DNA of 64,000 bases from positions 744,001-808,000 of the forward strand of contig JAEUWP010000562.1 in NCBI GenBank assembly GCA_018524725.1. The letters run 5' to 3'. Within the stretch, counting starts at the first letter, position 1. The number at the start of each line of letters is the position of its first letter. Shown piece by piece: positions 51,201-63,952 of this stretch. The translations under genes and the position numbers were made by a program. The stretch is from Podaxis mareebaensis. Its lineage: Eukaryota; Basidiomycota; Agaricomycetes; Agaricales; Agaricaceae. A model generated the notes under the pieces. The model saw only the letters and a list, made by a program, of their open reading frames with translations, made no database searches and had not been told where the DNA came from.

Positions 51201-53074
51201 GTCATCGCCTGTCGGCTGTGAAAAGCGTCAAACAACACCCTCAGGATGCTTTTGGTGCCGTGCTTACCCGTAAAGATAGTTGGAAGCACCGTTGTCGAAA
51301 AGATAGAAATTTTGTTCTTCGCCATAGTAAAGCTTTGATGGGTTGAGCAAGTGCTTCAGACAAAGGGCGAAAAAGACTCACCAATGGTATTCCCGGCATA
51401 ACCAACGTGGTAATGAACGTCGCCAAAACGCTCCTTTGTGTTCCGTTTTCCAAACTTGGCCAACGGAAGATATCGAAGTTACTGGTTCCAAACATGTGAC
51501 GGGGATCCACATTGCCAAACCGAGGATTGAGAAAATCATTGTTCACGAACATCTGGTTCCACGCCGTAACAAAATTGATGTCAACATCGTATGCCACCTG
51601 GAGGTTACCATCCATGCCAAGGAAGCGTGCAAGTGCACGGTAGATGGAGTAGTGGAAAGCCACACCATCCAGGGCATTGAGAGGGGCTTCACGGAGGAAG
51701 TATTGATTCTGATCTGCAGTGACGTTGGCAGCTGCTAGGAATCCTGGAGGAAGTTGTGTGCGAGTACGACCACGACCACTGATAAAGAGATGATTATCGA
51801 CGACATCCGGAATGAGAGCATCGAGTGACTCACATATACAGAGAACCAAAGGTGTCACCACCAGTGACTTCGCCCGGGATAAAGAAGTTGGTTTTATTGA
51901 GCTTTGCGGCGCACTCCCGTGTGCTCGAAGCCCAGGTAGCAAGAGCGTCTACAGTAACTTGAGTGGCCTTATCAATGCGAATGGCATCGATATCGAGAGC
52001 CTTGATGGTCATGCACGAGAAAACCTTGATCTTATTCATGACATCTGGTTGCCACTCGCGAAGACGGTCCTGGACGGAGGCAAATTTGGAAAGTTGACGT
52101 TGCCAATCAGGATGAACACCGAAAGCTTCCATATCACCATATTGGTCAAAGTCGGACGCCATACAACCATCGGTCTCGATTTTGACTAACTCTCCATTAT
52201 CCTCCCAGAATCTGGGCATTACGCAAGAGTTGTTGCGTTCATTACGGATCTGGAAGAAACATTAACGAATGTAAAATGGACCCGACTTGAAACTTAAACT
52301 CACAGTGAAGTCACGGTACTCGGTGAAGTTCCATGGCATATAGTTCGGCCTCTTCCAGACCGCGTTGTACTCGTTCAAGCTAAAGGGCGTACTCGTGTTG
52401 AGATGCCTGTAAAGGATTAGTTGATGAGTGCGTGGGTAACACGATCCATCAGTGGGCTGGTGTACATACCCTTCAAAGGCGATGAGATCGGACATGGTAC
52501 CGACGGTAAAATCAGCCATAAAATACATGCCACGAGCGTGAATTTCGTCGATCAAATGACGCCAGTCATCGATATTACCCCAGTGTGGATCGAGGACGCT
52601 AAAGTCGAGGGGTGAATAACCTGGTGAATTTGTCAACGGCAAGGACAAAAGGTGTGATCGCCAAGACTGACTGTCTGCCTGCCATAGCATGTTCAAGAAG
52701 GGAGTGCCGGACATAAAGACGACCTTTATACCCATGCCCTGCAGATAGTCTAAGCGCTTCTCCAAGCCTCTGAGGTCACCGCCGTAGCGGAGCTGGGTTT
52801 CACGAAAGTCGGATTCATAGGGGGTGCCGAAGAAATCATTGTTTGTGGGGTCACCATCGGCGAACTTGTCTAGGAGAATGGTGTATGTTGGGAGAGCCCG
52901 CCAGTTTTGGGGAGACGGATGATAGGTGCTTCGCCCCTCGGTATCGTATTCGAGGACGGATTTTGCATTCTTGTTGACGTTTAGGTTGTAGCCTACAAGG
53001 TCTTCACGCCACGGGGAAGCCACTACGAGCTGAACCAGCAGAGGGAGGGCCGTGAGTGCGGACAGAAGCCGCAT
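45266..53074 (-). CDS. AGS1: Alpha-1,3-glucan synthase
   Basis: Very large membrane enzyme (about 2,300 residues) that builds cell-wall alpha-1,3-glucan. Signal peptide [20 protein letters not shown]. Extracellular GH13 amylase-like domain: [88 protein letters not shown] membrane segment follows ([20 protein letters not shown]), then a cytoplasmic GT5 synthase: [79 protein letters not shown] Ser-rich linker and a C-terminal multi-pass region ([20 protein letters not shown] onward) complete it. The last residues are uncertain: reading through gives a stop at 45266; a 27-nt intron would give 45238. Divergent from STE11. Confidence 0.95.
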
Positions 53075-54137
53075 GGCGTAGGGAGGGCGAGTGTGTCGTG
53101 AAGGAGGGGGATAGGTAAGGGAAGGAGGAAAGGAATGATTGTGAAAGAGCTAGAAGAAATCTTCCATGCTGACTTTTGACGGAAATAAGGAGTGACAATC
53201 AAAGCGGTCACACAAATCGGAATCCAGAGCGGCACGTCTGCCATCCCGGGCCTATGCTATATTTGTGCCTCAGGCCTTCGATCGCATCCTGGGAATCGGG
53301 CACTGCCCCTTGATGTCCCTCCTGGGTAGTTTGCTGGTCTGGATGCTCCTGCGCCAGTCCCTCCCAGTCTGCAAGGCTCTTCCGCTGTTCGCTTAGAAGA
53401 GCTCATTAAGCTAAGAGGGGCTGGCGAGGGAAGAGCGTGACACGCGCACGAACGTTGATGGGTTGGTCAAGTCTCGGCGCCCAAAAGAGAACAGTCCCTG
53501 ATGGCCAATGATGACCGTCTTGGGACAGCCTGGGACTCGGCTCGCCTGGATGCCATAGTTCACCGCACAGGGCTCTCCGTCCCTTGGTCTGTATCTGTCT
53601 GTACACCTGCGCCCATATCCATTACAATACCATCCCATACATTTCCCTAGTCGTGCATCTGCCTTAAGCTTTGTGACGAAGTCAAATTGTATGCAGTTTG
53701 CAGCACTGTCATCGCGATGTGTCTCGCCCGCTGTTGAGCAATTTGTGTTTCGGCTGTCCTGTGTAGCGGAACTGGATGATGGTTGCTTGTCAAAATGATT
53801 GAGATGGCTAACATCAAGTGTCAACATGAAGCTGCCTCCCGATCACAGAATACTGGCTGGATAGCTCATGCATGCTAGGACCGGGTAGTGATTTGTCTAA
53901 AAGAGTAGAGATTGTTATTGTTGTAAGTTAAGTGCCAGCGATGAGAAAATAATGGCCGATATTCGCAATTTCCTTTCCTGGCGCTCTTTATTCCTCCTTA
54001 TCGTGTTCCCTTTGCCACCGTCCCACATTGCACGCTGCCTGGCCCAGCGCTGCCCCCCACGCTCGCTGCCACCCCCACGTCGTCGCGCACGCCTTTGTTC
54101 GGAATAACCCTTCTGCTCACCATCACGATCGCAAGCC
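53075..54137. promoter_or_regulatory. Divergent AGS1/STE11 upstream region
   Basis: About 1.06 kb between the two starts, CT-rich near both genes. A minus-strand open frame of 138 codons (53827-53411) contains a Cys-bearing stretch (CMGWYCNGYGRRCTD), but there is no sign of a family, signal peptide or introns. Confidence 0.4.
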
Positions 54138-57100
54138 ATGTCCACACTCACCGCTAGCAACGCCTTCTACTCCCTTGATGCTTCGTCTCAGTCCCCTCCC
54201 AAGCCCGCTTCCCCCGTTACTCCCACTGCTCAGTATTCAAGTCCACAGGCCATCGCTGCACGCTCCTTCATAAATTTGAACCCAGAAGTCAGAGGCCACC
54301 ATGCACCCTTCCCCATCACTCCCACAGCTGCCTCTCCCAATGGCACGCTAGAACCTCCTGCGGGCATGTCTTTCGCCGATTATCTCAAGACCTGGTCAGA
54401 TAACCACACCGCAAGATGGTTGGCGGAGTGCAAATGCGCTCATCACCTCGAGACATTCAAAGCCAACGACATCCGAGGTGATATTCTTTTGGAGTTGGAT
54501 CAGGTTATCTTGCAAGAAATGGGCATCGCAAGTATAGGAGATCGGTTGCGCATACTGAACGCGGTCAAGAATCTCAGGCAACGCTCTGCCAATCGCTCCC
54601 CAGCTGCCGTCTCCAGCTCAACTAGACACGCTGACGCCATCTCTAGCAATCAACCCAGGGTTGATGTCCCTCCCCCTTCACGTTCGCACACAAAACGGCC
54701 TGCGCCATTAAGGCTGAATGGCAACTCCGGACAAAGCGACCTTCCTGCCGTCGCCCGTGACCCGCCTGATTCCGCCAGAAGCAATATCCGCCCTCTCCCT
54801 CAGCCGACTCAACAACACCAGGCTAACCAGTCGCTCGGCACCTCCTTCAACGCTCCCAACAGCGCACACCCTGTCACTCCCAGTCATTCCCGATCACAGC
54901 CTCCGTTTCCTCCACCCCGAGGCCAACCCCCGCCTCCCCCAGCCGGGCGTCCACCCCCTCGTGCTGGACTCGGTAGCAACCAACACAACAATTGGGCTAC
55001 TACGCCCACTCAAGAGGTTCCGAGCTACACTTCCGGAGGTCTTCCTCTCGCTCCTCAGCAGCAGAGCCAGCTGCTCACACCTTCAACGAGTAACTGGACG
55101 GGCTCCTATCACTCCCCTGCAGATTCCAGACCAGGTAACGCAGGTGGCAAGATTCCGCCACGCTCTACTTCCCCTCTTCCAGGTCGCGGACTCCGGGCTA
55201 ACGCTACTAATCCAGTGCATGGGCGGAATGGTTCCGGCTCCCTCACATCACCGAACACGACCAATAGTCCGCTGAATAAGCTACCTCCGAGACCTTCGAC
55301 CACAGGCACCACTGCTCATCCGTATGCCAATCCTCAAGCTGCGACTCTCCAGCCACCAACGAATTATCCTGTCCACACTCTTTCGCCCATCGAAGAGCGC
55401 TCCGACACATTACAGTCATCTTCAAATACGCCTTCACCTTCCCCCTATGCCGTTGGTCGCGGACCTTTCCATAGCAACAACGCCTCCGGCAGTGGACAGG
55501 CACCGCCTACTCTTGATGAGATTAGGCGCAAGCTCGTTAAATTTGTCTTACCTGCCGAAGGTCTTACGTACACTATTGATGTAGCCACATGCGGTGGTGG
55601 TATTGAGGTTCTCGAAAAGGTTCTCAAGAAGTTTGGGAAGGGTGGTTCAAAAGCAGTCGATGGTGATGCACCGCTCGAACATGCTGTTACTCCACGAGGT
55701 GGTCTGACCGTTGATGGATGGGGAGTATACCTTGATTTCGGTCAACAAGATGGTCCTGGTATGTTCTCTCCGCAATCAACTTTTGATAATTCATCAACCA
55801 TGCACAGGCGAACCCCTAACCGAGGCAGAACTAATGTCAATATGTCATGCTCCTCCTGATCACCCAACGCGCGAACACGGGCTTGTCCTCCGCAAGACGA
55901 AAGTCCCGCGACGCACAGACAGCCCCTCCCACCTTAATCTACCCTCAACCAGCAAAACCACCAAACGCGCGAGCTCAATCAGCATCCTCAGTAGTCTCGG
56001 TGTACGCGACCCCGAACATGCACTCGACCCACCCTCACCCACATCCACCTCTGGTCGTCTCAGCCCGGCAGTACTCAATGCTACAGCCAAACGTCCATCT
56101 AAACTGCGCAACTTCTTCGGCCAACGCCCGCCCAGCGAGCTTATCACAAACCACCTCCCAGAGTACTTCCCAAACACTGAAAAGAAGATTCTCGAACGGA
56201 CGGCGAGGCATAGTATGATGCTCAAAGCGAAGAGGGAGAGTTATGCGTCTGTGAGCAATCAACCGTTACCTTCGAGGTTTAGCGTGAGTACAAGGGGGTC
56301 GACGTCACCTTCGAGGACTTCTTTGTCGTCAAATCCACCCCCACCTGTGCCGGATAAAAACGACAATAGTGATGACTTGCCGAGGATGTCGTTGTCGATG
56401 GAGGATGGTCGGTCGATTGATCTGCATCCGGATGATTCGACAATGACAGGGCCGACTTCTGCCGAACCGTCTGTGTCAAGTTCGAAACCTCTATTACCAC
56501 CGATACCGTTCCCCACGGAATCGTTATCGGAATCTATTGAGGGCGTGACGAGGAGGAGAATGTCGCGGACGATATCGACGTCTTCGAGGAGGATGAGTTA
56601 TATGACAGAGTTGAGGAGCAAGAGAGATAGGTCTGATACGGCGAGTTTGATGACTGTGGATGAGATTACCGCGGAGGTGGAGAGTAGGAGAGCAAGTAGT
56701 ACGATTGATAGAGGGTCAGAGATGGATGATTGGACTAAGGTGGATGTAGAAGAGACGCCGGATGCGCCAGTGGACGAGAAGGATGTCGTGGCGGAGCAAG
56801 AAGAGGAGGAAGATAGCGAGGAGAGTGAGGATGAGGATGAGGACGATGGGGAGGGTGTTACGTTGAATGGGGAGGATGATGATATACCCAAGAGCATTGA
56901 GACTAAGTTCAAATGTAAGTGCTCACACTGGATAGCTCTGTCACTATTCTCACTTTCCACTTCAGCCAACAAGTGGATCAAGGGCGCGCTTATTGGTGCT
57001 GGATCGTTCGGGAAGGTTTATCTTGGAATGGATGCCTCTAATGGTTTGCTCATGGCTGTGAAACAAGTCGAGCTGCCAACTGGTTCTCTGCCCAATCAGG

Positions 57101-57924
57101 AGCGGAAGAAGAGCATGTTGAACGCTCTCGAGCGCGAAATTGAGCTGCTAAAGAACCTCCAACATGAGAATATCGTACAATATCTCTGTAAGTTCCTATG
57201 TCCTTTGTTGGCGTACTCGCCTTCTTACGCTTAACGGTCAGACTCATCCGTGGACGACGAATACCTCAACATCTTCCTCGAATACGTCCCCGGCGGTTCC
57301 GTTGCCACGCTTCTACGCAATTATGGTGCATTCGAAGAAACCCTCGTCAAGAAATTTGTCAGGCAGATTTTGTCTGGGCTAAGCTACTTGCACGAACGTG
57401 ATATCATTCATCGAGATATCAAAGGCGCCAATATTCTTGTGGATAATAAAGGTGGCGTTAAGATTTCCGACTTTGGTATCTCGAAGAAGGTCAATGATAG
57501 TGAGTTTCCCTCTTTATGCATATATAATGGGCGCTGAGTGCATTTAGATCTGTTGGCGAGCAAGATGCACCGGTTCTCGTTACAAGGTTCTGTGTTCTGG
57601 ATGGCTCCAGAGGTCGTAAAGCAGAGTGGACATACACTCAAAGCTGATATCTGGAGTGTGGGATGCCTTGTGGTCGAGATGTTGACTGGTGAGCATCCCT
57701 GGGCTCAGCTCACCCAGATGCAGGCTATCTTCAAGGCACGTCCTATCACTCATATTATTATTTCACTGACTTTCATTCAGATTGGCTCCTCGGCAAAACC
57801 TGCAATGCCGTCTGATATTTCCTCGGAGGCTGTTGACTTCCTCGAAAAGACGTTTGAGTTAGACCAGAATGCCCGACCTTCAGCAGCCGAATTGTCTCAA
57901 CATCCTTTCGTCAAGAGGAAATAA
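54138..57924 (+). CDS. STE11: MAPKKK Ste11
   Basis: MAP kinase kinase kinase of the mating/filamentation and stress pathways. N-terminal SAM domain at about residues 80-155 ([53 protein letters not shown]), which binds Ste50-type partners. A Pro/Ser-rich region follows, then a Ras-association-like segment ([52 protein letters not shown]). The C-terminal kinase domain has [85 protein letters not shown] and [19 protein letters not shown], ending HPFVKRK. The catalytic Lys, HRD and DFG are present. An acidic stretch precedes the kinase. Introns are few and canonical. Confidence 0.96.
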
Positions 57925-58265
57925 CACTATGTTTTCGATGTCATGCCTTCTCTTTACCTGGTGCTCTCTTTTTTTGCGTTGCTTGGATGTCATACGTCAA
58001 CTGTTTCTTCCTTCTCGTGACGTATAACTTATGATCTAGTCACCCCCGTTTCAGTCGCCTTACTCTAGTATACATCAGAAATCATGGTATCAGAGATATC
58101 ACGAATTAATCTGTAACCTACTCCTTGACGTCTATCGCCTCACGGTCCATTTTACGGAATAGCTTGTTCCCGTTCCTGCCCCTTACGCATAGTCATGTAT
58201 GGATTGGAAATCTTGTTCCAGAATATAAGCGTGTATCCAGTTCTTAGTTCATTGCAGTGTCATAA
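57925..58265. other. Convergent 3' region STE11/TRM1
   Basis: About 340 bp between the stops of STE11 (+) and TRM1 (-). Contains T-rich and AT-rich 3' UTR-like sequence; nothing else recognised. Confidence 0.4.
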
Positions 58266-60752
58266 CTACGCCTGGTCTTCACCTCGTTTCCGCTTACCAC
58301 CAGTTCCAGCTACGGCTTTGGTCCCTGGACCCCAGTGACTGGTTGGGTTCTGCTGATACCTCACAAGCTTGACTTCACTCGAAGCGGTGACTGAATCGGG
58401 GTGTCGCTTGAAATTCGCTTGCGTACTGGTGAACAAGAGATTAGCGTAAGCGGCGACATGTAAATGGACGAGTGATTCACCGAGGCTCCCTGGCCAAGAG
58501 TTTTCGCGCGGGAGACCCTTCACCAATATTCTCCATTTTGACTGGATTGTTTTTGATCCAACAACGGATCACATCGTGGATGTCTCGATGGGGTGCCGTA
58601 GTTTTAAGTGAGCCAGGACAAGCATGCGAACGAGAGACTTTATGTCCTGCATGAAGTAGTGCAGAGCTATAAAACTGGTTTGAGACCTGTGATACATTGA
58701 GTAACCGAACCGGCCGTACGCAAGATCATTGAGTGAGGGACTGCAACAATGGAAGGCACTAGCGAGTTTTGAGGGGGTGAAGTAGAATGGGGCAGTAATT
58801 TCCTAGACACCAGTTACGTTGGTGAATAGCAAGTGCATGCCATCAAGACGTACTTCTTTCGCGACGGTCAACATTCCCTTCATCCTCGTAGCTGTTCCAT
58901 AGTGATCTTTGTCGTGTTCCAGATGTTCCAGCACGCGGCCAACGAAACTGGAGTCGTGTAGAGGACCTGACCACATTGGTCCCGCGATCTGTTCAACGTT
59001 TTCAGAGCATATTTGGCGCTATCAAGGGAAGTCGCTTACATGTAGCGTTGACTCACATTCAGGGCACTTTTCAGAAACTGTTGGTCCTGCATGCGTCTTG
59101 AAGAGGTAATTTACGTGGCCGCTCTTTTCATGGACCTTCTCAACAACCCTTCCAAGGGGTTGTTCATACCAAGACTGGCAATGCGAACAGATGTAGTAAT
59201 TAGCCGCTTTTCTGGAATGATCGTCAGTTGCTGTGAGGGCCAAGGGCACGTCTGTACTGACGTGAGCGCCTTCTTCGTTTCAAGTGCACCTGACCGCACA
59301 CGGACAAAGGCCCGAACGTAAAAATCGATAGATAGGGAGAGTAGCGGTTCAATATAGCGGCCATAACGTGCTGCTGCAGTGGATAACGAGTGAAGCACGA
59401 GGCGAAGAGCCTAGGGCCTTCAGTGAAGGATACGAACAACATGGAAAGGAAGCTCACAGCTTCATGCCCATATTCAGCTTTAACTGATACGCCACCATAA
59501 TTTGAATAGCTGGAAAGAAACATTATTATTCGGATTTCGTATCAAAGGGGCCCACTCGCCATTTTTCGGGATAGTTCGTTGTGGCGAGGACGGCCAGATC
59601 CGTGCAAGTGACACAGAGTAAGCCTGGCGTAAGTGTCAATTCAACCGCAGATGAAGCAAAATGGAAAACTGGCCTCCGTCGTTGACACATTGCACAGCTG
59701 CGTCGACAAAGGGTGCCGCTGTTCCATAGGGGTCGAGATCAACGACATCCACCCTATTTTTATCCTCTCGGTGGTTGTACATTAGAGCACTGTTTCACGT
59801 AGAATGTAATGAGCATTTCGGGACGAATGCAATGGACATGAGCTCACCAGGCATCGCCCTCATTTACTCTGACCTTTCCCGGATTGACCTTCGGCGGAAC
59901 TGAAGGATCGGCGTTAGGCTCCTCGGTTGGACCCAGCCCATTCAGTTTGACGTTTCTCTTCATAGTAGCAATAGCAGCGTCTGACAAGTCATTCGCTATG
60001 ACATACCTGAGTACCGTTATTTCCATCAATATAGGACACAGTGCAGAAGCGGAACGACAGACTTAACGAGAGGAATTTCTTTCGCATAGCGGATGGATCG
60101 TAGACCAGTAGCTGAAAGTGCCTCCAACAAGACAAACTTGTACGGGCGATAGGTGGGCTTATATGCACACTTCAGCATACATTCTCAACGCGACCGAGAA
60201 TTAGTCCACGCACCTCAGGCTTCTGTTGGCCTTCCTGAGGCTGCTCGTTTGCCACATCCCCGCTTTCGCCTTGGGCACCCTCGGTAACTGTCACAGTGAA
60301 AATAGGCTGTCCGTCGTCCCCTGACGCGTCATTCAGTACCCACATAGAGCAACAATCTTATAACGCGTGCCTTTTAGTTTCTTTTTAGGATTGTTGGCTG
60401 CTCGAGCAGCTTTCTTTTCCTGAGCATTCCTCCACTTCTCTTCCTTCGCCCTGTTCAAGTCCTCGCTCCATGTCTTGATACAAGCCACGCTAATATCACG
60501 ATTGAACTCTTGCACCGGATTCAAGAATGCATCATTGGCAGAAAGCAAGATATGTGAGGTATTTTCGGTGTGGAGGCGAAAGCCGTCGGGAACTTCGATT
60601 TTATCTGTAGATGTCGTCGATGTCGATGCCGCCATTCGAAGATGGATGATAGGAGAAAACAACGGGGATTTTTGAGTGCGGCACAAAGGCCTGAACAGAG
60701 AAAAGATCCCGAGCGACGTTTTGGAATACGAATTTGTTCTCGGACTTCTCAT
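58266..60752 (-). CDS. TRM1: tRNA (guanine26-N2)-dimethyltransferase Trm1
   Basis: SAM enzyme making m2,2G26 in cytoplasmic and mitochondrial tRNAs. Two in-frame ATGs: 60752 starts [20 protein letters not shown], basic and lacking acidic residues (mitochondrial presequence), and 60635 starts [20 protein letters not shown]. Then [60 protein letters not shown] (DPYG catalytic motif), [40 protein letters not shown], a Zn-binding part with [12 protein letters not shown] and [10 protein letters not shown], then [18 protein letters not shown] and [20 protein letters not shown] near the end. Many short introns; the first needs a GTTATA donor. The basic C-terminus could be a nuclear signal. Confidence 0.93.
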
Positions 60753-60860
60753 TTGGAAGCAAACGTCCGTCCGGAACGAGGCCGGTCCGCTTCAAATCCA
60801 CGGCAGTAGGCGCGCAACAGGGTCAATTGGATGTCCATAATACCGTCCAGTGGTACAAAA

Positions 60861-60880
60861 GTATGTCCTAGTATGTCCTA
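60861..60880. repeat. Tandem duplication of a 10-mer
   Basis: GTATGTCCTA occurs twice in direct tandem in the short spacer between the TRM1 start and the ferric reductase stop. Probably replication slippage. Confidence 0.8.
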
Positions 60881-60980
60881 CAACAAATATTATGTGCGAA
60901 GGCCCAAGAAGGTCAGGTACAGTCCAGCTAACTGTTAGTTCGAGAACGATCAATAATGTCTATCCAGCAAACAGGATATG

Positions 60981-63952
60981 TCAATAATCAAATTCTTCGG
61001 CGACAAACGAAATATGTCCACGGCCACCTTCCTTCCAGACACATCCTAGGTTAATCTGTGCAACGACGCATTCCCGCACCAAGGTGTTCAGTGATGCAGG
61101 TCCACAGCCTATAGGAGAGAGATCCCAGTCAGCTGTGAGCGAAACTGAATCAAGACCACTCACATGCAACCACAGCAGGCCCATCTGCGGCATAAACCTC
61201 CTCCCTCATGATACGCTCCAATTTCGGTCTCCCTGGACGTGCATATTCCGACACGACCATGACATCGCGCTCCTCGTACTCATTCATCTGGAGGCGGAAT
61301 CCGGCCGTGCCGGCAGGCTCTATGATATCGTTACTGTGGTTCCTGACTGGCGCGAGACCAGCAGAGGAGGGCGACATTGCGATATTTTCGTGTGGGTCCT
61401 TTGATAAGGAAGAATATCCTGTGCCGGCTCGATGATGTATCGGAGAGGGTTGTGCAGGTGCATGAGGCGCCAGTTCATGTCCGCCATCGTCGACAGACCC
61501 TAAGGGACTCGGGATGTAGCCCTTTCGTCCACGGCAGTGGTAGCCGCCCGAATTCCGACTGCTAGATGCAGGCGGGCAATGCTTCGACTCCGGCTCGGAA
61601 CCGAGCTCCGGGCTATCTGTGGTTGAACGGAGGGTTTTCGACTTGGTTGGCGCAGAAATATTTGTCCCTCCAGTCTCCGATGCCTTTTTTCTAGATTCAG
61701 CTACGCTATTAAGTAGTAACTTTTTACTCCGCGCCCTCCTGACTTTGGATTCCCTCTTTACCCGTTTGTTGAATGTACTTTCTCCGAGCAGTTCTACATC
61801 TTCGTCGCCTTCAAACGTTACCAAATCGTCACTTTCCGCATCCTCGAGTGCAACCTCAACGTCCCCATCATGTTGAGAGGCAGCTCCACCTGTTCTGTAC
61901 GAATCGTCTAGGAAATCGTTGTCATCGTCTGAGGGAATCAAGTCAGCAGAGTGGTCTCTTCCGGAAAGGCGAGGCACGGGTGGCAAGAGTGTTTCCTGGT
62001 CGCCCATCTCTAAAGGCTCAGATTCGAACTCCGTCGTTGGCCCAGCCCTTGGTTTAGACTGCGGATGGGTAACGAAAATACTTATATCGATCTCGGATGA
62101 GGAGGCCATCGCAATACAACGACGAAGGGTGGATGCAGCCCACTGAATATGTCCTAAAAGCGGAGCATTCAAGCCTCAGCCACTCGAAGATAGGAAAGAG
62201 TGACCGTTACCATATTCCCGAACTATCCAAACGAACTTCACCCTCGTGATACCATCGCCCATGACTTCCCACTCCTCCCTCTCCGCCCTCCTTTTCCGCT
62301 GGACGATCAGCCGACAGAGGTGTTCGAGGATGCTGAGGCCATAACTAACACCCGAACCGCCCACGACGATGACCGCACTAGAATACGAACCCCACCGCAC
62401 TCTACCGGCGCTTCCGAAAGGACCATCGACGTTCATCCTCAGCAGCACACCAGAATCTGGAACCTTCGTATCCAGCGGTGGTGTTTCCTTCGGTGGACAA
62501 ACCGCGCCACTCAAACATAGGTGTATGACTTGATTCCAAAGCTTTCTTGTGAATCCATTCTTCACTCTGATGAAGAATACAAGCACGGGAGGACGGCCAT
62601 GGCCTTCATGGATCGATGCAGACGTGAATGGATGCGTCGTAAACCTGGAAATCGAAGGCATGTTGATCAGGAAGTATTGACCTGGTGCCCAGCCGCAGTC
62701 TCGAGGTAGAACGTAGGTCACTCGTACCGTTGTTCCGGCGACAATTTCTGCGTGTGCGAATCCCAGGGGTGGATAATATCGCGTGTGCAAGCTGCGCTTG
62801 ACGACCGCAAAACCAGACGGATGCTGTGTAGCGAGTGGAGTAGATGAGGAAGACACATAGCCGGAAGACGACGATGTTGACAGTTGTTCATACTCTCGAC
62901 CATAGTGGCTGGACATGCGGTTAATGTAGATGTATCGCGTGGCTCTCCATAACCGTTCTCCCACCCAGATGGCCAGCGCGCACCACGTCCACCACCATAC
63001 ACTCGGATGGTGGAACGCGGCCGCTGTTAGCATAAGTGGTACGAATAAGACGTGAAGAGCGTAGAACACCTCATAGTGTTCATTTCGTAACGGCTTGAGC
63101 GAGGTGAATACGAGAAGTGTAAGCAAGAAGAAGGCCTGAACGAATATTCAGTAAATATTCAGAAAACACAGAATATCAATCTGAATGACATCAGCTTACC
63201 GTCCAGCCGAAGAGAAAAGGTGGATAGTACCAAACGTGTCTGAATACCATGTCCCCCGAAGCCGAATGTTTTTCGAGGACGAGCTGGACACTCCAGGACC
63301 CAACATGACAAGCCGTTAATAGCCAAATCAAGCCTGCCGTCCACCGATGCAGCCAAGCTAGCTTGTCGAAATCCATCTGTGTTGTGAACTTGAATGAGAA
63401 TAACGCGAATGGGGAGCCTTTGAGGGCAAATAGGATACACAACGGGAATAGGGCAAACACCATGAGGCCTGTGCGGCCTGCTGAGGTCCACCATGATTTT
63501 TGTATAACCTCTATAGGTTGACCAGGATCCTCGGCAGGTGGAAGGTAGTCCGGCCCCACGAACGAGAGCGTTAGAACAATGATACTGAAGAGGAGTATGC
63601 CCAATATACGACCGTTGGAAGGTAGATACATAGGTTGGATTTTCTTTGAACGCTGGCATTTCATCCTCCCGTACGTCCAGGAAATAAACCGCGGGAGCCT
63701 TCTCCGACCTAGTACAAGGATGTTCCAGCATGCTGCAAGAATGCCTCCATGCAAATGGAACAAGCGAGTCCATGTGAGTATCAGAGTGATCGCCCCGACA
63801 ACACCCCAAAATAGATAGCCATAGTATCGCGACCGTGGGCTCATTGAATGTGAGATGAGATATGCTTGGACCCACTCAACGTCGCTCAGACAAACGTCCG
63901 TAGCATTGCCATCCACAGGAATTGTTGTGGGACAAGGCTCGGGGAGCGACAT
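60981..63952 (-). CDS. Ferric reductase (FRE/NOX-type flavocytochrome), 5' end possibly outside window
   Basis: Plasma-membrane metalloreductase moving electrons from NADPH through FAD and two hemes. Exons 63952-63200, 63135-62211, 62153-61164 and a last one from about 61110. The membrane domain has the paired heme His in WLHRWTAGLIWLLTACHVGS and HYEVFYALHVLFVP; FAD binding HPFTSASIHEG; NAD binding VIVVGGSGVSYGLSILEH, WIVREYGHIQW and CCGPASLNTLVRE; the end is FVAEEFDY. Inside the NAD half, about 220 residues are inserted: acidic, then Lys/Arg-rich, then Ser/Pro-rich. Sequence before the ATG at 63952 ends CTCCCTCACAG, a good acceptor, so an upstream exon (for example a signal peptide) may be missing from the window. 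Confidence 0.9.

Noticed and set aside
53411..53827. 138-codon minus-strand frame with several cysteines upstream of AGS1
   Set aside because: No signal peptide, family or splice pattern; more likely promoter sequence. Low confidence either way.
61985..62030. tRNA B-box-like GTTCGAATCT on the minus strand
   Set aside because: Lies inside ferric reductase coding sequence, without an A box or cloverleaf around it.
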